A stretch of 64,000 bases of DNA from GYS-P2D sp964414425 (GTDB lineage: Bacteria; Bacteroidota; Bacteroidia; Chitinophagales; Saprospiraceae): NCBI GenBank assembly GCA_964414425.1, contig CAYPWL010000003.1, forward strand, positions 1 through 64,000, in the 5' to 3' direction. The notes under the pieces were generated by a model. It was not told where the DNA came from. It did no database searches and saw nothing but the letters and a program-made list of their open reading frames with translations. Shown here in pieces: positions 8,347-18,358 of the stretch. Position 1 is the first letter of the stretch; every line of letters begins with the position of its first letter. Made by a program: the position numbers and the translations under genes.

Positions 8347-11331
8347 TCAAGTCTCACTTGTCTTAGAAGTTCTGGTTATTAGATCATACATGATCGGAAT
8401 AACTAAAAGTACCAATATTGTCGATGAGATCAAGCCATCGATAATCACTATACCCATGGGTTGCCAAAAACTGCCACCCCATATGGTCAATGGCAACATG
8501 CCCAATATCGTGGTTAAGGTCGTTAGCATGATCGGCACAAATCTCACCTGGGAAGAAGTAATAATAGCCTCAGATTTGCTACGGCCTTCTAAGAGTTGTC
8601 GGTTAGCAAATTCTACTAAGATGATTGTGTTGTTGATCGCTATACCTATCAAACTGGTAAACCCTACAAAACCCGTAAATGAAATATGTACTCCTGTCAC
8701 ATAAAGGAATATCACTGCTCCTCCTATTGCAAACGGTAATGTACTGAATATGATTAAAGGCTGCATGAATGACTTGAATTGAACTATTAATACGCTGAAT
8801 ATCAGCAAGAAAGATAATAGTGATATAATTCCAATATTGCCAAACGATTCATCCTGCGACTCGGCTACACCTCTAAACGTATAATTGATATCATCATCCC
8901 AGTCTTGGTTAGAGAGTTGTTGATCCAGTATTTCTATCATTTCGCTCAATATGATCCCTTCATCGATCTCTGCTTGTACGAAGGCAATACGATCTGTATT
9001 CTTGTGAGTGATAATGCTGTTGCCCTCGATGAATTCTGGTGATGCCACATCGCTAAGTGTAATTAACTCACCACTGAAAGAAGGGGTGTTGAATATCTTG
9101 AGATCTTCTATAGACACCTATTCACGATTTTCGTGCCCTAACATGATGGAGTATGAATCTCCCTTTTCATCCAGAAACGTCCCAATATTCTTGCTTGACA
9201 ATATCGTTCTGACATAATCATCAATCTGGTCGATTCTAAGATTGCGCTGAATAGCTTTTTCTTTGTTAATGTTGTAACTCAGATCTATCGTGTTGAATGC
9301 CAACGGATTAACCACGGTTCTCACACCTGAGGTCTGTTCCAATTTGAGCTCTACTCGCTTAGAATAGTCTTTGAGTTTAGTCAGGTCATCACTTTGGAGC
9401 TTTATGTGTATCGGTGCTTCAGAGTTTGGACCTTGCACGAACTCCTTGATTACGACTTGGGCTTCATCGATAGTCGCCAAAGTATCTCGGAGATGATCAA
9501 GACTGGAATTAAAAGCATCCAGTTCAAAGGATTTAAACTTGACCAAGATATCGGCATGACGATTTGAAAATCCTTTAGCCGTCATATTATAATTGATATG
9601 AGGACTACCATGTCCTATGTTAGATGCTACATAGTCCACTTCATCTATATTGAAGAGGATGTTTTCTATCTTATCCACTGTAGATGCGGTCGATTCTAAG
9701 TTACTTCCTTCTGGTAGATCTACCAATATTCTAAAAATCGGTTTGTCGGCTTTTGGAAAAAATGATGTGCCCACTTGTGTAAAAATGAAAACTGATCCAA
9801 GAATAAATAACATGACTCCGATCAAGGTCCCTAATTTATGCCTTAAGGTCCATCGCAATACTCGGACGTATGAGCCACCTACAAAATGACTGATTTTCTT
9901 GGATAGGTAAGTTCCGTGACTCTTATCTCTCCTCTGTGGGAACTTAGTATTTAGTACAATAAAGAATACTGGCAGTATCATTGCCGCAATAAAGAATGAT
10001 AAAATTAGGGTGGCGACTACAGCAGTGGGCATAGGTCTTATAAAGGCTCCAGTGATTGCCTGCACTAACATGATAGGGATAAAAGCCAGAATCGTTGTGA
10101 TTGTGCCACTAAATGCTGGACCAAGTATCTCCGCAGCACCCTTTATAGCCGACTGTTCGTGAGAGAGCCCCTTACTAATGAAGCGATCGGTATTCTATAT
10201 GATCGCTATGGCATCATCCACCAGTAGTCATAGCGCAATCACTAGCCCAGCTATTGTGATCTGATTGAGTGTATAACACATGAAGTTAGTCACACTTAAG
10301 CCCGCTAATATGGATGTCGGAATCGCTATCATAACTAATAGTGCAGACCTCCATCCCAAAACAAATAAGCATAGCACTCCTACTAATAGTACTCCTTGTA
10401 ATAGATTATTAGTAAAACCGTCTACACGGCTTTTAACGCCTTCCGCTTGGTCAAATACGAAATGACTTTCTATATGATTCGGGATCATAGCTTCCTGCAA
10501 TCTTTTAGTGACCTGTTCTCGCAACGAGAAGATATCCTTTCCATTATTCATCTTGGCCGTCAGAAAAATTGCCTTCCGCCCATTGTACCTAGCCCTATAC
10601 CGATTAGTTTCATACTCTAGATTGACTGATGCGATATCGGATAATTTAAATAGTTGACCACGGACATTCGTAACTATGGCGTTTTTAATATCCTCTATAG
10701 ACTTATAACTTCCTGAGGTTTTTACACTATACACTTGTGTGCCAATGTTAAGCTCTCCACCTGGGATGATGGCATTTTCGGACTGTATTGCCTGTTGGAT
10801 ATGGTAAGGCGATATCTCATACTTCTCCAGCACCTTAAGATTTACTCGGATGCCTACTTGCTCTTTAGGACAAGCTTCTATTTCTACATCCTTGATTGAT
10901 CGGATTCTTTCAAATGATTTTTTTAGCTTTTCAGCTTCATCCCTCAACTCTCTGTAGCTAGCGACGTTTGATACCAGTGCCAGCTGAAACACCCTGGCTT
11001 CTGTCGTTGAGTATTTGACTGTCTCAGTTTGGTAGACTCCAGCGGGCAACTGATCTTTTTAATCACCAAGCTTGGCTAAGACCTCTTCATTTTTCTTCTC
11101 GACATCTTCACCAAACTCGAACTTGATAGTAGAATACATGTAGCCGCCACGTATCTCCGTGGTTATTCTATCTACATTCTCTAATTCTTGAAATGTCGAC
11201 TCCAGTGTTTCGACTATTTGACTTTCTATCTCCTTAGAGGATGCTCCTGGAGATATCATAAGAACACCGACTGTAGGTATATCTAACACCGGATCTTCTT
11301 ACTGCGGCATGGTGATATAGTTGAAGCTGCG
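8347..11331 (-). pseudogene. RND-family efflux permease (AcrB/HAE-like), inactivated by five in-frame stop codons
   Basis: One reading frame carries recognisable RND permease sequence over almost its whole length, with no frameshift. Reading from 11331 downward: SFNYITMPQ, stop TAA (11299-11301), EDPVLDIPTV; LAKLGD, stop TAA (11059-11061), KDQLPAG; the TM4 segment AGLVIAL, stop TGA (10228-10230), LLVDDAIAII, stop TAG (10195-10197), NTDRF; and HENRE, stop TAG (9118-9120), VSIEDL. In the family the TM4 motif is GLLVDDAI.IEN, so the TGA replaces Gly (GGA) and the first TAG replaces Glu (GAG). The paired Asp residues of the proton relay are retained. The C-terminal VIPIMYDLITR is normal. The N-terminal membrane helix before SFNY is not recognisable and another stop occurs at 11398-11400. 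No adaptor or TolC gene adjoins it. A non-functional gene is the simplest reading. Confidence 0.9.
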
Positions 11332-11648
11332 TCTCTCCGACGATGGAGATATACCGGGGTTACCTATTGTGTAAGCCTGGTATACGCATTTAGTTGCTCA
11401 TGAATATAAGCAATATTCAAGGTCGACTATAACGATCTTCTCTCTGAGGTGTGAAGAGATATGATCTGATGTATTACGTGTCGGATTTGTCTGAGCATAG
11501 TCTGGTGAACTCTTAAGTTTAAGACTATCTATAGTAGACGATTCGCAAAACCATGACGTAACCAGTGAGGGAGAGTCAATGCATTAACTTTAATATGGGG
11601 TACTTCTTTTCTAAATAACTACTTGATAAGTAGATGACAAGGATCACG
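11332..11648. other. Gap upstream of the broken RND gene, no gene recognised
   Basis: Both strands contain frequent stops. I looked for the missing RND N-terminus or the end of a membrane fusion protein on the minus strand and found no convincing fragment. The start of the 5' decay of the RND gene lies here. Confidence 0.6.
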
Positions 11649-12197
11649 TCAATAGAATGACAGAGGAAATTCAAAATATGGGTCCAGCTCCTCCTCGTCA
11701 TGCAAGACGATGTAGTTTACCATAGCTTGTCCTTGCTTATAGAGACAAAGTATTCTGCCTTTGGGATAGTTCGAGTATTCGACCTTTGGTATAAAGTCTG
11801 CGAACAGCCCCCAGTCTGCCTGATATCTCTCCTTAACCCAGTCATGGTTCATCTGGCTGATTTTGATCTGTGCCTCCTGATCATTGGTAGAGATGGTAGA
11901 CACAATCCGCATCAATTCTATATGAGGATGCTTGCTATGGGTCTTATTAGCTTCCTGGATGTTGAGTCGGATTTCTAGACCTTCTTCATCTCTGAGTACA
12001 GCATCATAGTCCATGTAGTCATCTGACTTAATGTTGGTGATGTGTATCCATCTCTCTACAGGTTGGAAGAAGTCGACCTGATGGTAGGCCAGTTTCCTGG
12101 TGAAGGACTTGGTATAGATCACGTTATTCTGGGCCTCGACTTCTACACCAGCAAATGTCAAGACGAGGAGTGCTACCCAAAACTTATTAATCATCAT
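11649..12197 (-). CDS. Secreted hypothetical protein
   Basis: The 182-aa product begins with a signal peptide (residues 1-22, MMINKFWVALLVLTFAG.., cleavage near VEAQ). The mature part is about 160 residues with mixed alpha/beta character and a Pro/Phe-rich end (DPYFEFPLSFY). I recognise no domain. It lies 57 bases downstream of the DUF255 gene on the same strand, so the two may be cotranscribed. Start chosen at the first of two adjacent ATG codons; the second would shorten it by one residue. Confidence 0.7.
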   Translation of the reverse strand: MMINKFWVALLVLTFAGVEVEAQNNVIYTKSFTRKLAYHQVDFFQPVERWIHITNIKSDDYMDYDAVLRDEEGLEIRLNIQEANKTHSKHPHIELMRIVSTISTNDQEAQIKISQMNHDWVKERYQADWGLFADFIPKVEYSNYPKGRILCLYKQGQAMVNYIVLHDEEELDPYFEFPLSFY

Positions 12198-12254
12198 GTT
12201 ACTAAAGATATCTCTATTACTTCATTGTATCAATGCTCAAGCAGTTTGACGTAA

Positions 12255-14387
12255 CTATTTCATCAACTCGCGAGCTTTTGCAACCTCGTCAACCGGAAAC
12301 TTGCAGGACTTATTTTGACAGACATATATTTTCGTCTCGTCAGGCACGTACTTGTACTTGAGTAGAGGCAAGTCATTCTCTTGTACATCTCCGAGAAACA
12401 GGGTGTTGCCCGTGTAAGTCGTCATTAACTCATGAGTTAATGCTATAGCGTCTTCTCCTATAACAACCATTTCATACGGAGGGTGGGCGAGGTCAAACAA
12501 TAGCTGGAGCCAATTACTGTAGAAGTTAGGTTGCTCTGTTCCTGTGATCTGCGGCATCATATTGCGCAACATCTGTTCGGCCTTGGCCTGATAGTCTTTG
12601 TTGTAATAGATCTCACCGAGGGTATTCAGATTGCGAGCCATTACACTATTAGAGGCAGGAATCACATTATCCGCCAGTTCGATAGTGGGAGCTACCAAAG
12701 CAGCATCCAGATCACTGGTGTAGTTAAACATGCCATTCTGATCATTATAGAAGTGCTCTATGGTATAATCTGTCATCTCCTTGGATAGCGTGAGCCAGCT
12801 CTGATCCAAAGTGACTTGATAGAGGTTGATCAAAGCTTGGATAAGATTAGCATAATCATCTAAGAATGCATTGATTTTGGAACTGCCGTCCTTATAATTT
12901 CTATTGAGGCGTCCATCATCTGCCATCTGCTTATCGAGGATGAAGTGGGCGTTGCGGACCGCTTCATCGAGATAGTTAGGATCACCCAAGGCGCGATAAG
13001 CGTTGATGTATCCTTGGATCATCAGTGCATTCCAAGAGGTCAGTATTTTGTCGTCGAGCCCTGGTCGGACTCGTTGAGCTCGATAGGAGAGGAGCTGAGA
13101 TTTTAGATCGGGTAAGAGCTCATAAAGCTCTTCCTCAGACATATTGTACTTCTCAGAGATCAAATGATGAGCGAGTGTAGTATGTAGGATGCTGTTGCCA
13201 TGCTCCCAGTTGCCATTCGGACTGACGGTATAGAGGTCTTTGATCATGTCGATATGAGGACTTCCTTTGAGTGCCTCGTCAATCTCCTCGTTAGACCAGA
13301 CATAAAATTTTCCTTCTTCTCCTTCGCTGTCGGCATCAAGTGAAGAGAAGAAGCCTCCCTCTGGAGCTCTCATCTCACGGGCGATATACTCCAGGGTTTC
13401 TGTGATGATTCTTTTATAGAGTGGCTTTTGAGTTTTCTGGTAGGCATGGGCGTATAGCGATACGAGCTGCGAGTTGTCGTAGAGCATCTTTTCGAAGTGC
13501 GGCACCTTCCAGATGCCATCAACAGAATATCGTGCGAATCCCCCACCTATCTGATCGTAGATACCACCGAAGCCCATTTCATCGAGGGTGGTAGTTACAG
13601 CAGCCAAGGCATAGGTATCACCAGACTTGTCAGCATACTTGAGCAAATACTCCCAGTTGTTAGGCATGGGGAATTTAGGGGCGCCTTGATTACCGCCTTT
13701 TTCCATATCTACATTCGATAGAAACTGCTTGCTAATTTCTGTTACAAGATCAGGAGTGTACTCTTGTTCAGTTTGCACGATTTCTATGGCATCGAGACTG
13801 CTGATGCCAGAAGTAAGTTGTTCTGCAGAGTCTTCTAACTTGTCTGGCTCGTTTTCTTTAAGCTCAACAAATCTATTCAATATATCGATCCACTGATCTT
13901 TAGGGAAGTAAGTTCCTGCCCATACGGGTCGCCCATCCGGCATAGCAAAAGCATTGAGAGGCCATCCCCCACGTCCAGTGATCAGTTGAGCTGCGGACAT
14001 ATATACATCGTCGACATCGGGACGCTCTTCGCGATCTACCTTGATAGGTAGGAAGTGCTCATTCATAATACTGGCAACCAGACTATCCTCAAAGCTTTCA
14101 TGTTCCATTACATGGCACCAGTGGCACGCAGAATATCCTATGCTAATGATTAATAGCTTATTTTCTCGTTTGGCTTTCGCCAATGCCTCATCGTTCCATG
14201 GATGCCAATCCACTGGATTGTAGGCGTGTTGCAATAGATATGGGCTATTCTCATGGATTAAGGCATTGGGAGCAGGTCCGTCAACAGTCATTTGGCTTTG
14301 ATTTTTACAGCTCAAGCAGATCAAGAGCGCAAAAAATAATATTTTGATTAAAGCGCTATTAGCCTGATTAAATAACGAGAAGTTCAT
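12255..14387 (-). CDS. Thioredoxin-like DUF255 lipoprotein (YyaL / SSP411 family)
   Basis: The 710-aa product has a lipoprotein signal (LLICLSC, lipid-modified C27), so it is exported to the envelope. A DUF255 thioredoxin-like domain follows (about 38-200) with the family block NSPYLLQHAYNPVDWHPW and the redox motif C88-H-W-C91 in GYSACHWCHVMEHESFED. The rest, about 210-700, is the helical six-hairpin-like region of the YyaL family (PKFPMPNNWEYLL, GGGFARYSVDGIWKVPHFEKMLYDN). The family is widely distributed; its substrate is not firmly known. Some bacterial members are cytoplasmic, so the lipoprotein signal is notable. Divergent from the YkuK-like gene. Confidence 0.9.
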   Translation of the reverse strand: MNFSLFNQANSALIKILFFALLICLSCKNQSQMTVDGPAPNALIHENSPYLLQHAYNPVDWHPWNDEALAKAKRENKLLIISIGYSACHWCHVMEHESFEDSLVASIMNEHFLPIKVDREERPDVDDVYMSAAQLITGRGGWPLNAFAMPDGRPVWAGTYFPKDQWIDILNRFVELKENEPDKLEDSAEQLTSGISSLDAIEIVQTEQEYTPDLVTEISKQFLSNVDMEKGGNQGAPKFPMPNNWEYLLKYADKSGDTYALAAVTTTLDEMGFGGIYDQIGGGFARYSVDGIWKVPHFEKMLYDNSQLVSLYAHAYQKTQKPLYKRIITETLEYIAREMRAPEGGFFSSLDADSEGEEGKFYVWSNEEIDEALKGSPHIDMIKDLYTVSPNGNWEHGNSILHTTLAHHLISEKYNMSEEELYELLPDLKSQLLSYRAQRVRPGLDDKILTSWNALMIQGYINAYRALGDPNYLDEAVRNAHFILDKQMADDGRLNRNYKDGSSKINAFLDDYANLIQALINLYQVTLDQSWLTLSKEMTDYTIEHFYNDQNGMFNYTSDLDAALVAPTIELADNVIPASNSVMARNLNTLGEIYYNKDYQAKAEQMLRNMMPQITGTEQPNFYSNWLQLLFDLAHPPYEMVVIGEDAIALTHELMTTYTGNTLFLGDVQENDLPLLKYKYVPDETKIYVCQNKSCKFPVDEVAKARELMK

Positions 14388-14482
14388 ATATTAAAAATTG
14401 TATAATATGGCGCCCGCTTTGGGAGCACGTTATGTTGAATAAGCCCAGTGGCCCACAACAAATTTTTATAAAATACAATAGT

Positions 14483-14968
14483 ATGCATATCACAGAGAAA
14501 AAATGGAGAAGATTGGATGGCACGACCATAGAATCCTCATTACTTGACGCCGTCGAGTCAGCCATCATACGTGAAAAGAAGGAGGGTCATCGCTTAAAGC
14601 TTTGTATTGGTTCGGATTCTCAAGTAAAGGGGAAGGTGACGGAGTTCGCTTCTGTAATTGTTTTTCTCCGAGAGAAGAAGGGTGGATTCATGTTTATCCA
14701 TAATGAGAAGAGTACCCAGACTATGTCGATTAAGGAGCGGATGATCTTAGAGGTATCACTTTCGGTAGATATTGCTTATGCGCTTTGTAATCTGTTGGAT
14801 AGGCACAATGTCGAACTCGAAGTTCACGCTGATATAAACACAGACCCGAGCTTTAAGTCCAACACCGCACTCCGGGATGCGATGGGATATATCTTAGGAA
14901 TGGGTTTTGTCTTTAAGGCCAAACCTGAGGCCTTTGCGAGCAGCTCTTGTGCAGATAAGATGATATAG
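14483..14968 (+). CDS. YkuK-like (DUF458) ribonuclease H-like fold protein
   Basis: The 161-aa product contains a KLCIGSDSQVKG block at about 45-57, followed by EFASVIVFLREKKGG and a C-terminal AS(S)CADKMI. This resembles the YkuK/DUF458 family, which has an RNase H-like fold; the family's substrate is not established. I chose ATG 14483 rather than the upstream in-frame ATG at 14432, because MHITEKKWRRLDG begins as the family does and the added 17 residues are not conserved-looking. No signal peptide. 41 bases upstream of the haemoglobin gene, likely one unit. Confidence 0.8.
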   Translation: MHITEKKWRRLDGTTIESSLLDAVESAIIREKKEGHRLKLCIGSDSQVKGKVTEFASVIVFLREKKGGFMFIHNEKSTQTMSIKERMILEVSLSVDIAYALCNLLDRHNVELEVHADINTDPSFKSNTALRDAMGYILGMGFVFKAKPEAFASSSCADKMI

Positions 14969-15009
14969 ATTGCTGGATGGTGTAATATTGTAAGCTCAAA
15001 GTATCATGA

Positions 15010-15402
15010 GTGAGAGACATCCAAGATAGATCAGACCTTAAGTTAATCGTTGAAAACTTTTACGAGAAAGCACGTATAGATGAACTTCTGGGCGGAGTCT
15101 TTGTCGCAGCTGTTGAAGATGATCACTGGCCTGCCCACTTCGAGCGGGTGACAGATTTTTGGAATAGTGCACTCTTCGATGCGCAGAGCTACCGCGGCAG
15201 CACCTTTGCTCAACACGCTAATCTGCCTGTTGAAAAAAAGCATTTTGAACGTTGGTTATCCCTCTTCGCTCAGACGGTACGAGAGCATTTTGCAGGACCC
15301 ATAGCCGAGGATGCTCTACACAGAGCCACAGTGATGGGAACACTGTTTGAATCTAAGATCTCATACCTCCGAGCTAATCCTGAAATGAAGAATATTCTTT
15401 AA
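15010..15402 (+). CDS. Group III truncated haemoglobin
   Basis: The 130-aa product matches the group III truncated globin pattern. LIVENFYEKARIDELLGGVF near the start covers helices A-B. HFERVTDFWNSALFDAQSYRGSTFAQHANLP holds helices C-E and the pre-F loop, and KKHFERWLSLFAQTV contains the proximal His of helix F. Such proteins bind haem and are linked to oxygen, nitric oxide or electron chemistry; the precise role is unknown. The start is GTG at 15010; an ATG four bases upstream is out of frame. The last 29 bases overlap the 3' end of the convergent amidohydrolase gene. Confidence 0.93.
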   Translation: MRDIQDRSDLKLIVENFYEKARIDELLGGVFVAAVEDDHWPAHFERVTDFWNSALFDAQSYRGSTFAQHANLPVEKKHFERWLSLFAQTVREHFAGPIAEDALHRATVMGTLFESKISYLRANPEMKNIL

Positions 15403-18358
15403 GCATCTCATCGAGACTCGTCACTCTGCCAGATAAAACGATCTTGTCTATAGATTTCAAATGGTAGATATCCTCAGTGGGATCCTGATCCAATATGAGT
15501 AAATCAGCAAGCATGCCTTCTCCAATTGAGCCGATTTGATCGGCGACATTGAGCGCTTGGGCCGCATGAGTCGTGGCAGTCTGTAGGACAGCATAAGGAT
15601 CCAGACCCGCTTCTTGATAGCATAACAACTCTGTATATAATCCAAAGCCATAAGGCAGGATAGGGGAGTCAGTTCCTGCAATGATGACTCCACCACGGTC
15701 ATGTACATTTTTTATCAAGCTCGCTTGCCGCTTAAACATCATCTTGTATTCTTCTTCTGAGTCATCGACAGCAAGTATCCCAGCTCTTGCTCCAGCGATT
15801 GCATAGTCGCTTTCGAGCTGCTGAAACCTTGCATCATCTATCAGTTCAGGGTGCTTATGCAGCATGTAGTTATATCCGCTATAGATACCTATCGTAGGTG
15901 TAAAGGTCATCCTTGCTGCTGTGATGATTTCTGCTACGTCAGTATAGTTGCGATAGGTTATGCTCATCTTAGGCGTATAGCCACGTCTGCTGGTACCCAA
16001 GATATGTTCTACACCGTCGATACCCATCAATGCTGCGGGGTAGAGCTCGTGTGATGTTACCGGGAGACCCTTGTCATGTGCAAATTCGATCACAGCACGC
16101 TGTAGGCTATCGGGTAACCTAACATAAGTCTTGATTAAGTCATAGTCGAGGTCTTGAGATCTGGTTAGCTCGCGTTTTATCTGATCTACTGACATCTGCG
16201 CATAAGTACCATTGTAGTAAACACGATTACCGTCTATTGGGCTGCCGGTATAAAATATCCTTGGATGCATGATATCTCCATTGATCTGTGCTTCCTTTCT
16301 GTTTTGGGCATCATAGGGATAGGTAGCAGGATCTCGAGTGCTCGTGACGCCCCAACTGAGCCATTTATATCCCAGCGATGTACCAAGATCGCTACCCTGA
16401 TGGGCATGCATATCTATCAATCCTGGGACGATATATTGATCAGTCGCATCGATCAGGTCAATATCAGCACCCCATACTTGACGTGGTACGATTGAGGTAA
16501 TGGTATGGTTCTGGATGACGATGTCATGATCTATGAGACGAAGGTCATCCATAGTGATGATGGTTCCTGCTTGTATGACGGTTTTAGGCGTGTTAATGGA
16601 CTGACCATAGTTGAGGTTGATCTCAACTTGTGATGAGCGTTCAGTATCCCTATCATATAGCATGAGTTTATCCCCAGCCAAGTATGCAATCATGCGATCA
16701 GCCTGATCTATACTCGGTGCATCAACAAGCGAACTCAATAGAGTTTGTGCCGCCCCACTCACATGCAGATCATGATCAATAGGTGCCTCATGGAGCTGAC
16801 CCTGCGATATGTAGAGCAGCTTAGTAGCATCGTCAACTATGAGCGGTGGATCATTGGTCCGAGCTCCGAAAGATAGATGCGTTGGAGCCTGTTGATTGCT
16901 TGTTGCACCAGAGGTGGCATCAACAATAATAGTGCGGGCGATACCTTCACGGTACAATCCAGAATAAGGCTGTAAGATGCTCAACAAGATGTGCTGTCCA
17001 TCAGGATGCCACGATGGGCTGCTCGTACTAAACGGAAAGTTGTTGCGAGGACTCGTAGAAAGGCCTGTCTCCATATCCATAATAGATAGTCGACCTGATC
17101 TTGGTCCAAATGCCATCGTATAGGAGATCTGGTGTCCATCAGGATGCACGGATATGCCGCTCGGCATAACGTTGATGACTCCAATATGGCGACGTGATTC
17201 ATTTGCAAGGTTGTACTCCCACAGGGCGGTATTGTTATTTCTGTCTGAGGCGTAGATGATACGCTGTCCGTCGGGATGCCAGCTCGGCATGAGTTGCACA
17301 TATCGATCTTGAGTCACTCTGGTTAGCGATTCATTACTGAGGTCTTTGATCCATACATCGCCCAGAGCTATGAATGATATTTTTGTTCCGTCTGGAGATA
17401 TTTTAGGGCAGTGGATACCTTTGATCTGCTGGGGCTTGGCAACATTGAGCTTTGGCCTTCTACGCTCATAGGATTGCGTGTTGACGGGTAATTCTGCCTC
17501 GAATGGGATGCTCTGAGTCGTGGCTTCATTCTTAATTACATTAATCTGCCCATCGGCAGTGTAATAGCTTGATCCATTGATATGCTGTGCACGAAATGGG
17601 AACGCATCTTCTTGATCTTCAGTAAGAGTCTTTATAGCACCAGTAGATAGGGTGAATTTTTTAAGTGTACTCGTTAACCAATCGTGAGCTACAAAAGTGA
17701 TACTGCTATCTCCTAGACCCCAAGCGGGTGCATACAATTTATGATTGGACTCATAATGAGTAGTGATCAGAAGATTACTCAGATTTAAGGAGTTTAGTTG
17801 CCAACCATCTGGCGTCTCTCGTATGAAGGTGAGTAGCCTTCCATCATGACTATAGCTGGGTCCGTAGTCATTGAAATCGCTATCGGTGAGTTGGGTTTGA
17901 TCTCCTTGTTCAGTGCTCCAGATATCGTAGCTACCACTGCGATCTGAAGAATATGCAATAGTTCCGCCTGCTGGGTGAGCAGTAGGTTCTCGATGATCAT
18001 ATAGTCCTGTCGTCAATTGTTCAAGATCTGTGCCATCGGGAGACACACTCCAGATGTGCCAGTTGCCATCCTGATAAGACTGGAAGTATACGGTGCTGCC
18101 ATCGGCCGATATGCTCGGCTGTCGCGCATCCATATAGTACCCTGTGATGGGGATTGAGGTGCCACCATCTATATCTATCCTATAGAGTGCACCCTGTAGA
18201 TCATGGATGATATACTGCTCTTGTGGATTGACGGCAATAGATAGATTAGTGCCTTGAGTAATCTTTACATAATGCAGATCTCCAGCTCTCTGTCCGCAAG
18301 CTTGTAGTGCCAATAGTATTAAGGCGAATGAGAACAACTGACTCTTCAGCCCCCTCAT
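15374..18358 (-). CDS. Exported amidohydrolase with N-terminal TolB-like beta-propeller
   Basis: About 994 aa. A lipoprotein-type signal (residues 1-20, LLALQACGQ) is followed by two stretches of PD40/TolB-type propeller blades (about 25-270 and 320-500; repeated SPDGT, HPDGQRI, SDRSGSYDIW motifs). An amidohydrolase domain runs from about 590 to the end, with the metal motif GLIDMHAHQG near 650, SHELYP, and GTDSPILPYG near 900. This architecture is known for imidazolonepropionase-like/TolB amidohydrolases, whose substrates are mostly undefined. I set the start at ATG 18356-18358, because it overlaps the upstream stop as ATGA and begins right at the signal peptide. Translational coupling with the metallo-hydrolase gene is likely. 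Confidence 0.92.
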   Translation of the reverse strand: MRGLKSQLFSFALILLALQACGQRAGDLHYVKITQGTNLSIAVNPQEQYIIHDLQGALYRIDIDGGTSIPITGYYMDARQPSISADGSTVYFQSYQDGNWHIWSVSPDGTDLEQLTTGLYDHREPTAHPAGGTIAYSSDRSGSYDIWSTEQGDQTQLTDSDFNDYGPSYSHDGRLLTFIRETPDGWQLNSLNLSNLLITTHYESNHKLYAPAWGLGDSSITFVAHDWLTSTLKKFTLSTGAIKTLTEDQEDAFPFRAQHINGSSYYTADGQINVIKNEATTQSIPFEAELPVNTQSYERRRPKLNVAKPQQIKGIHCPKISPDGTKISFIALGDVWIKDLSNESLTRVTQDRYVQLMPSWHPDGQRIIYASDRNNNTALWEYNLANESRRHIGVINVMPSGISVHPDGHQISYTMAFGPRSGRLSIMDMETGLSTSPRNNFPFSTSSPSWHPDGQHILLSILQPYSGLYREGIARTIIVDATSGATSNQQAPTHLSFGARTNDPPLIVDDATKLLYISQGQLHEAPIDHDLHVSGAAQTLLSSLVDAPSIDQADRMIAYLAGDKLMLYDRDTERSSQVEINLNYGQSINTPKTVIQAGTIITMDDLRLIDHDIVIQNHTITSIVPRQVWGADIDLIDATDQYIVPGLIDMHAHQGSDLGTSLGYKWLSWGVTSTRDPATYPYDAQNRKEAQINGDIMHPRIFYTGSPIDGNRVYYNGTYAQMSVDQIKRELTRSQDLDYDLIKTYVRLPDSLQRAVIEFAHDKGLPVTSHELYPAALMGIDGVEHILGTSRRGYTPKMSITYRNYTDVAEIITAARMTFTPTIGIYSGYNYMLHKHPELIDDARFQQLESDYAIAGARAGILAVDDSEEEYKMMFKRQASLIKNVHDRGGVIIAGTDSPILPYGFGLYTELLCYQEAGLDPYAVLQTATTHAAQALNVADQIGSIGEGMLADLLILDQDPTEDIYHLKSIDKIVLSGRVTSLDEMLKEYSSFQD

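Noticed and set aside
8347..11331. Alternative genetic code or stop-codon readthrough to explain the broken RND gene
   Set aside because: TAA, TAG and TGA each end normal genes in this window, and the stops fall in catalytically important helices, so reassignment is not supported.
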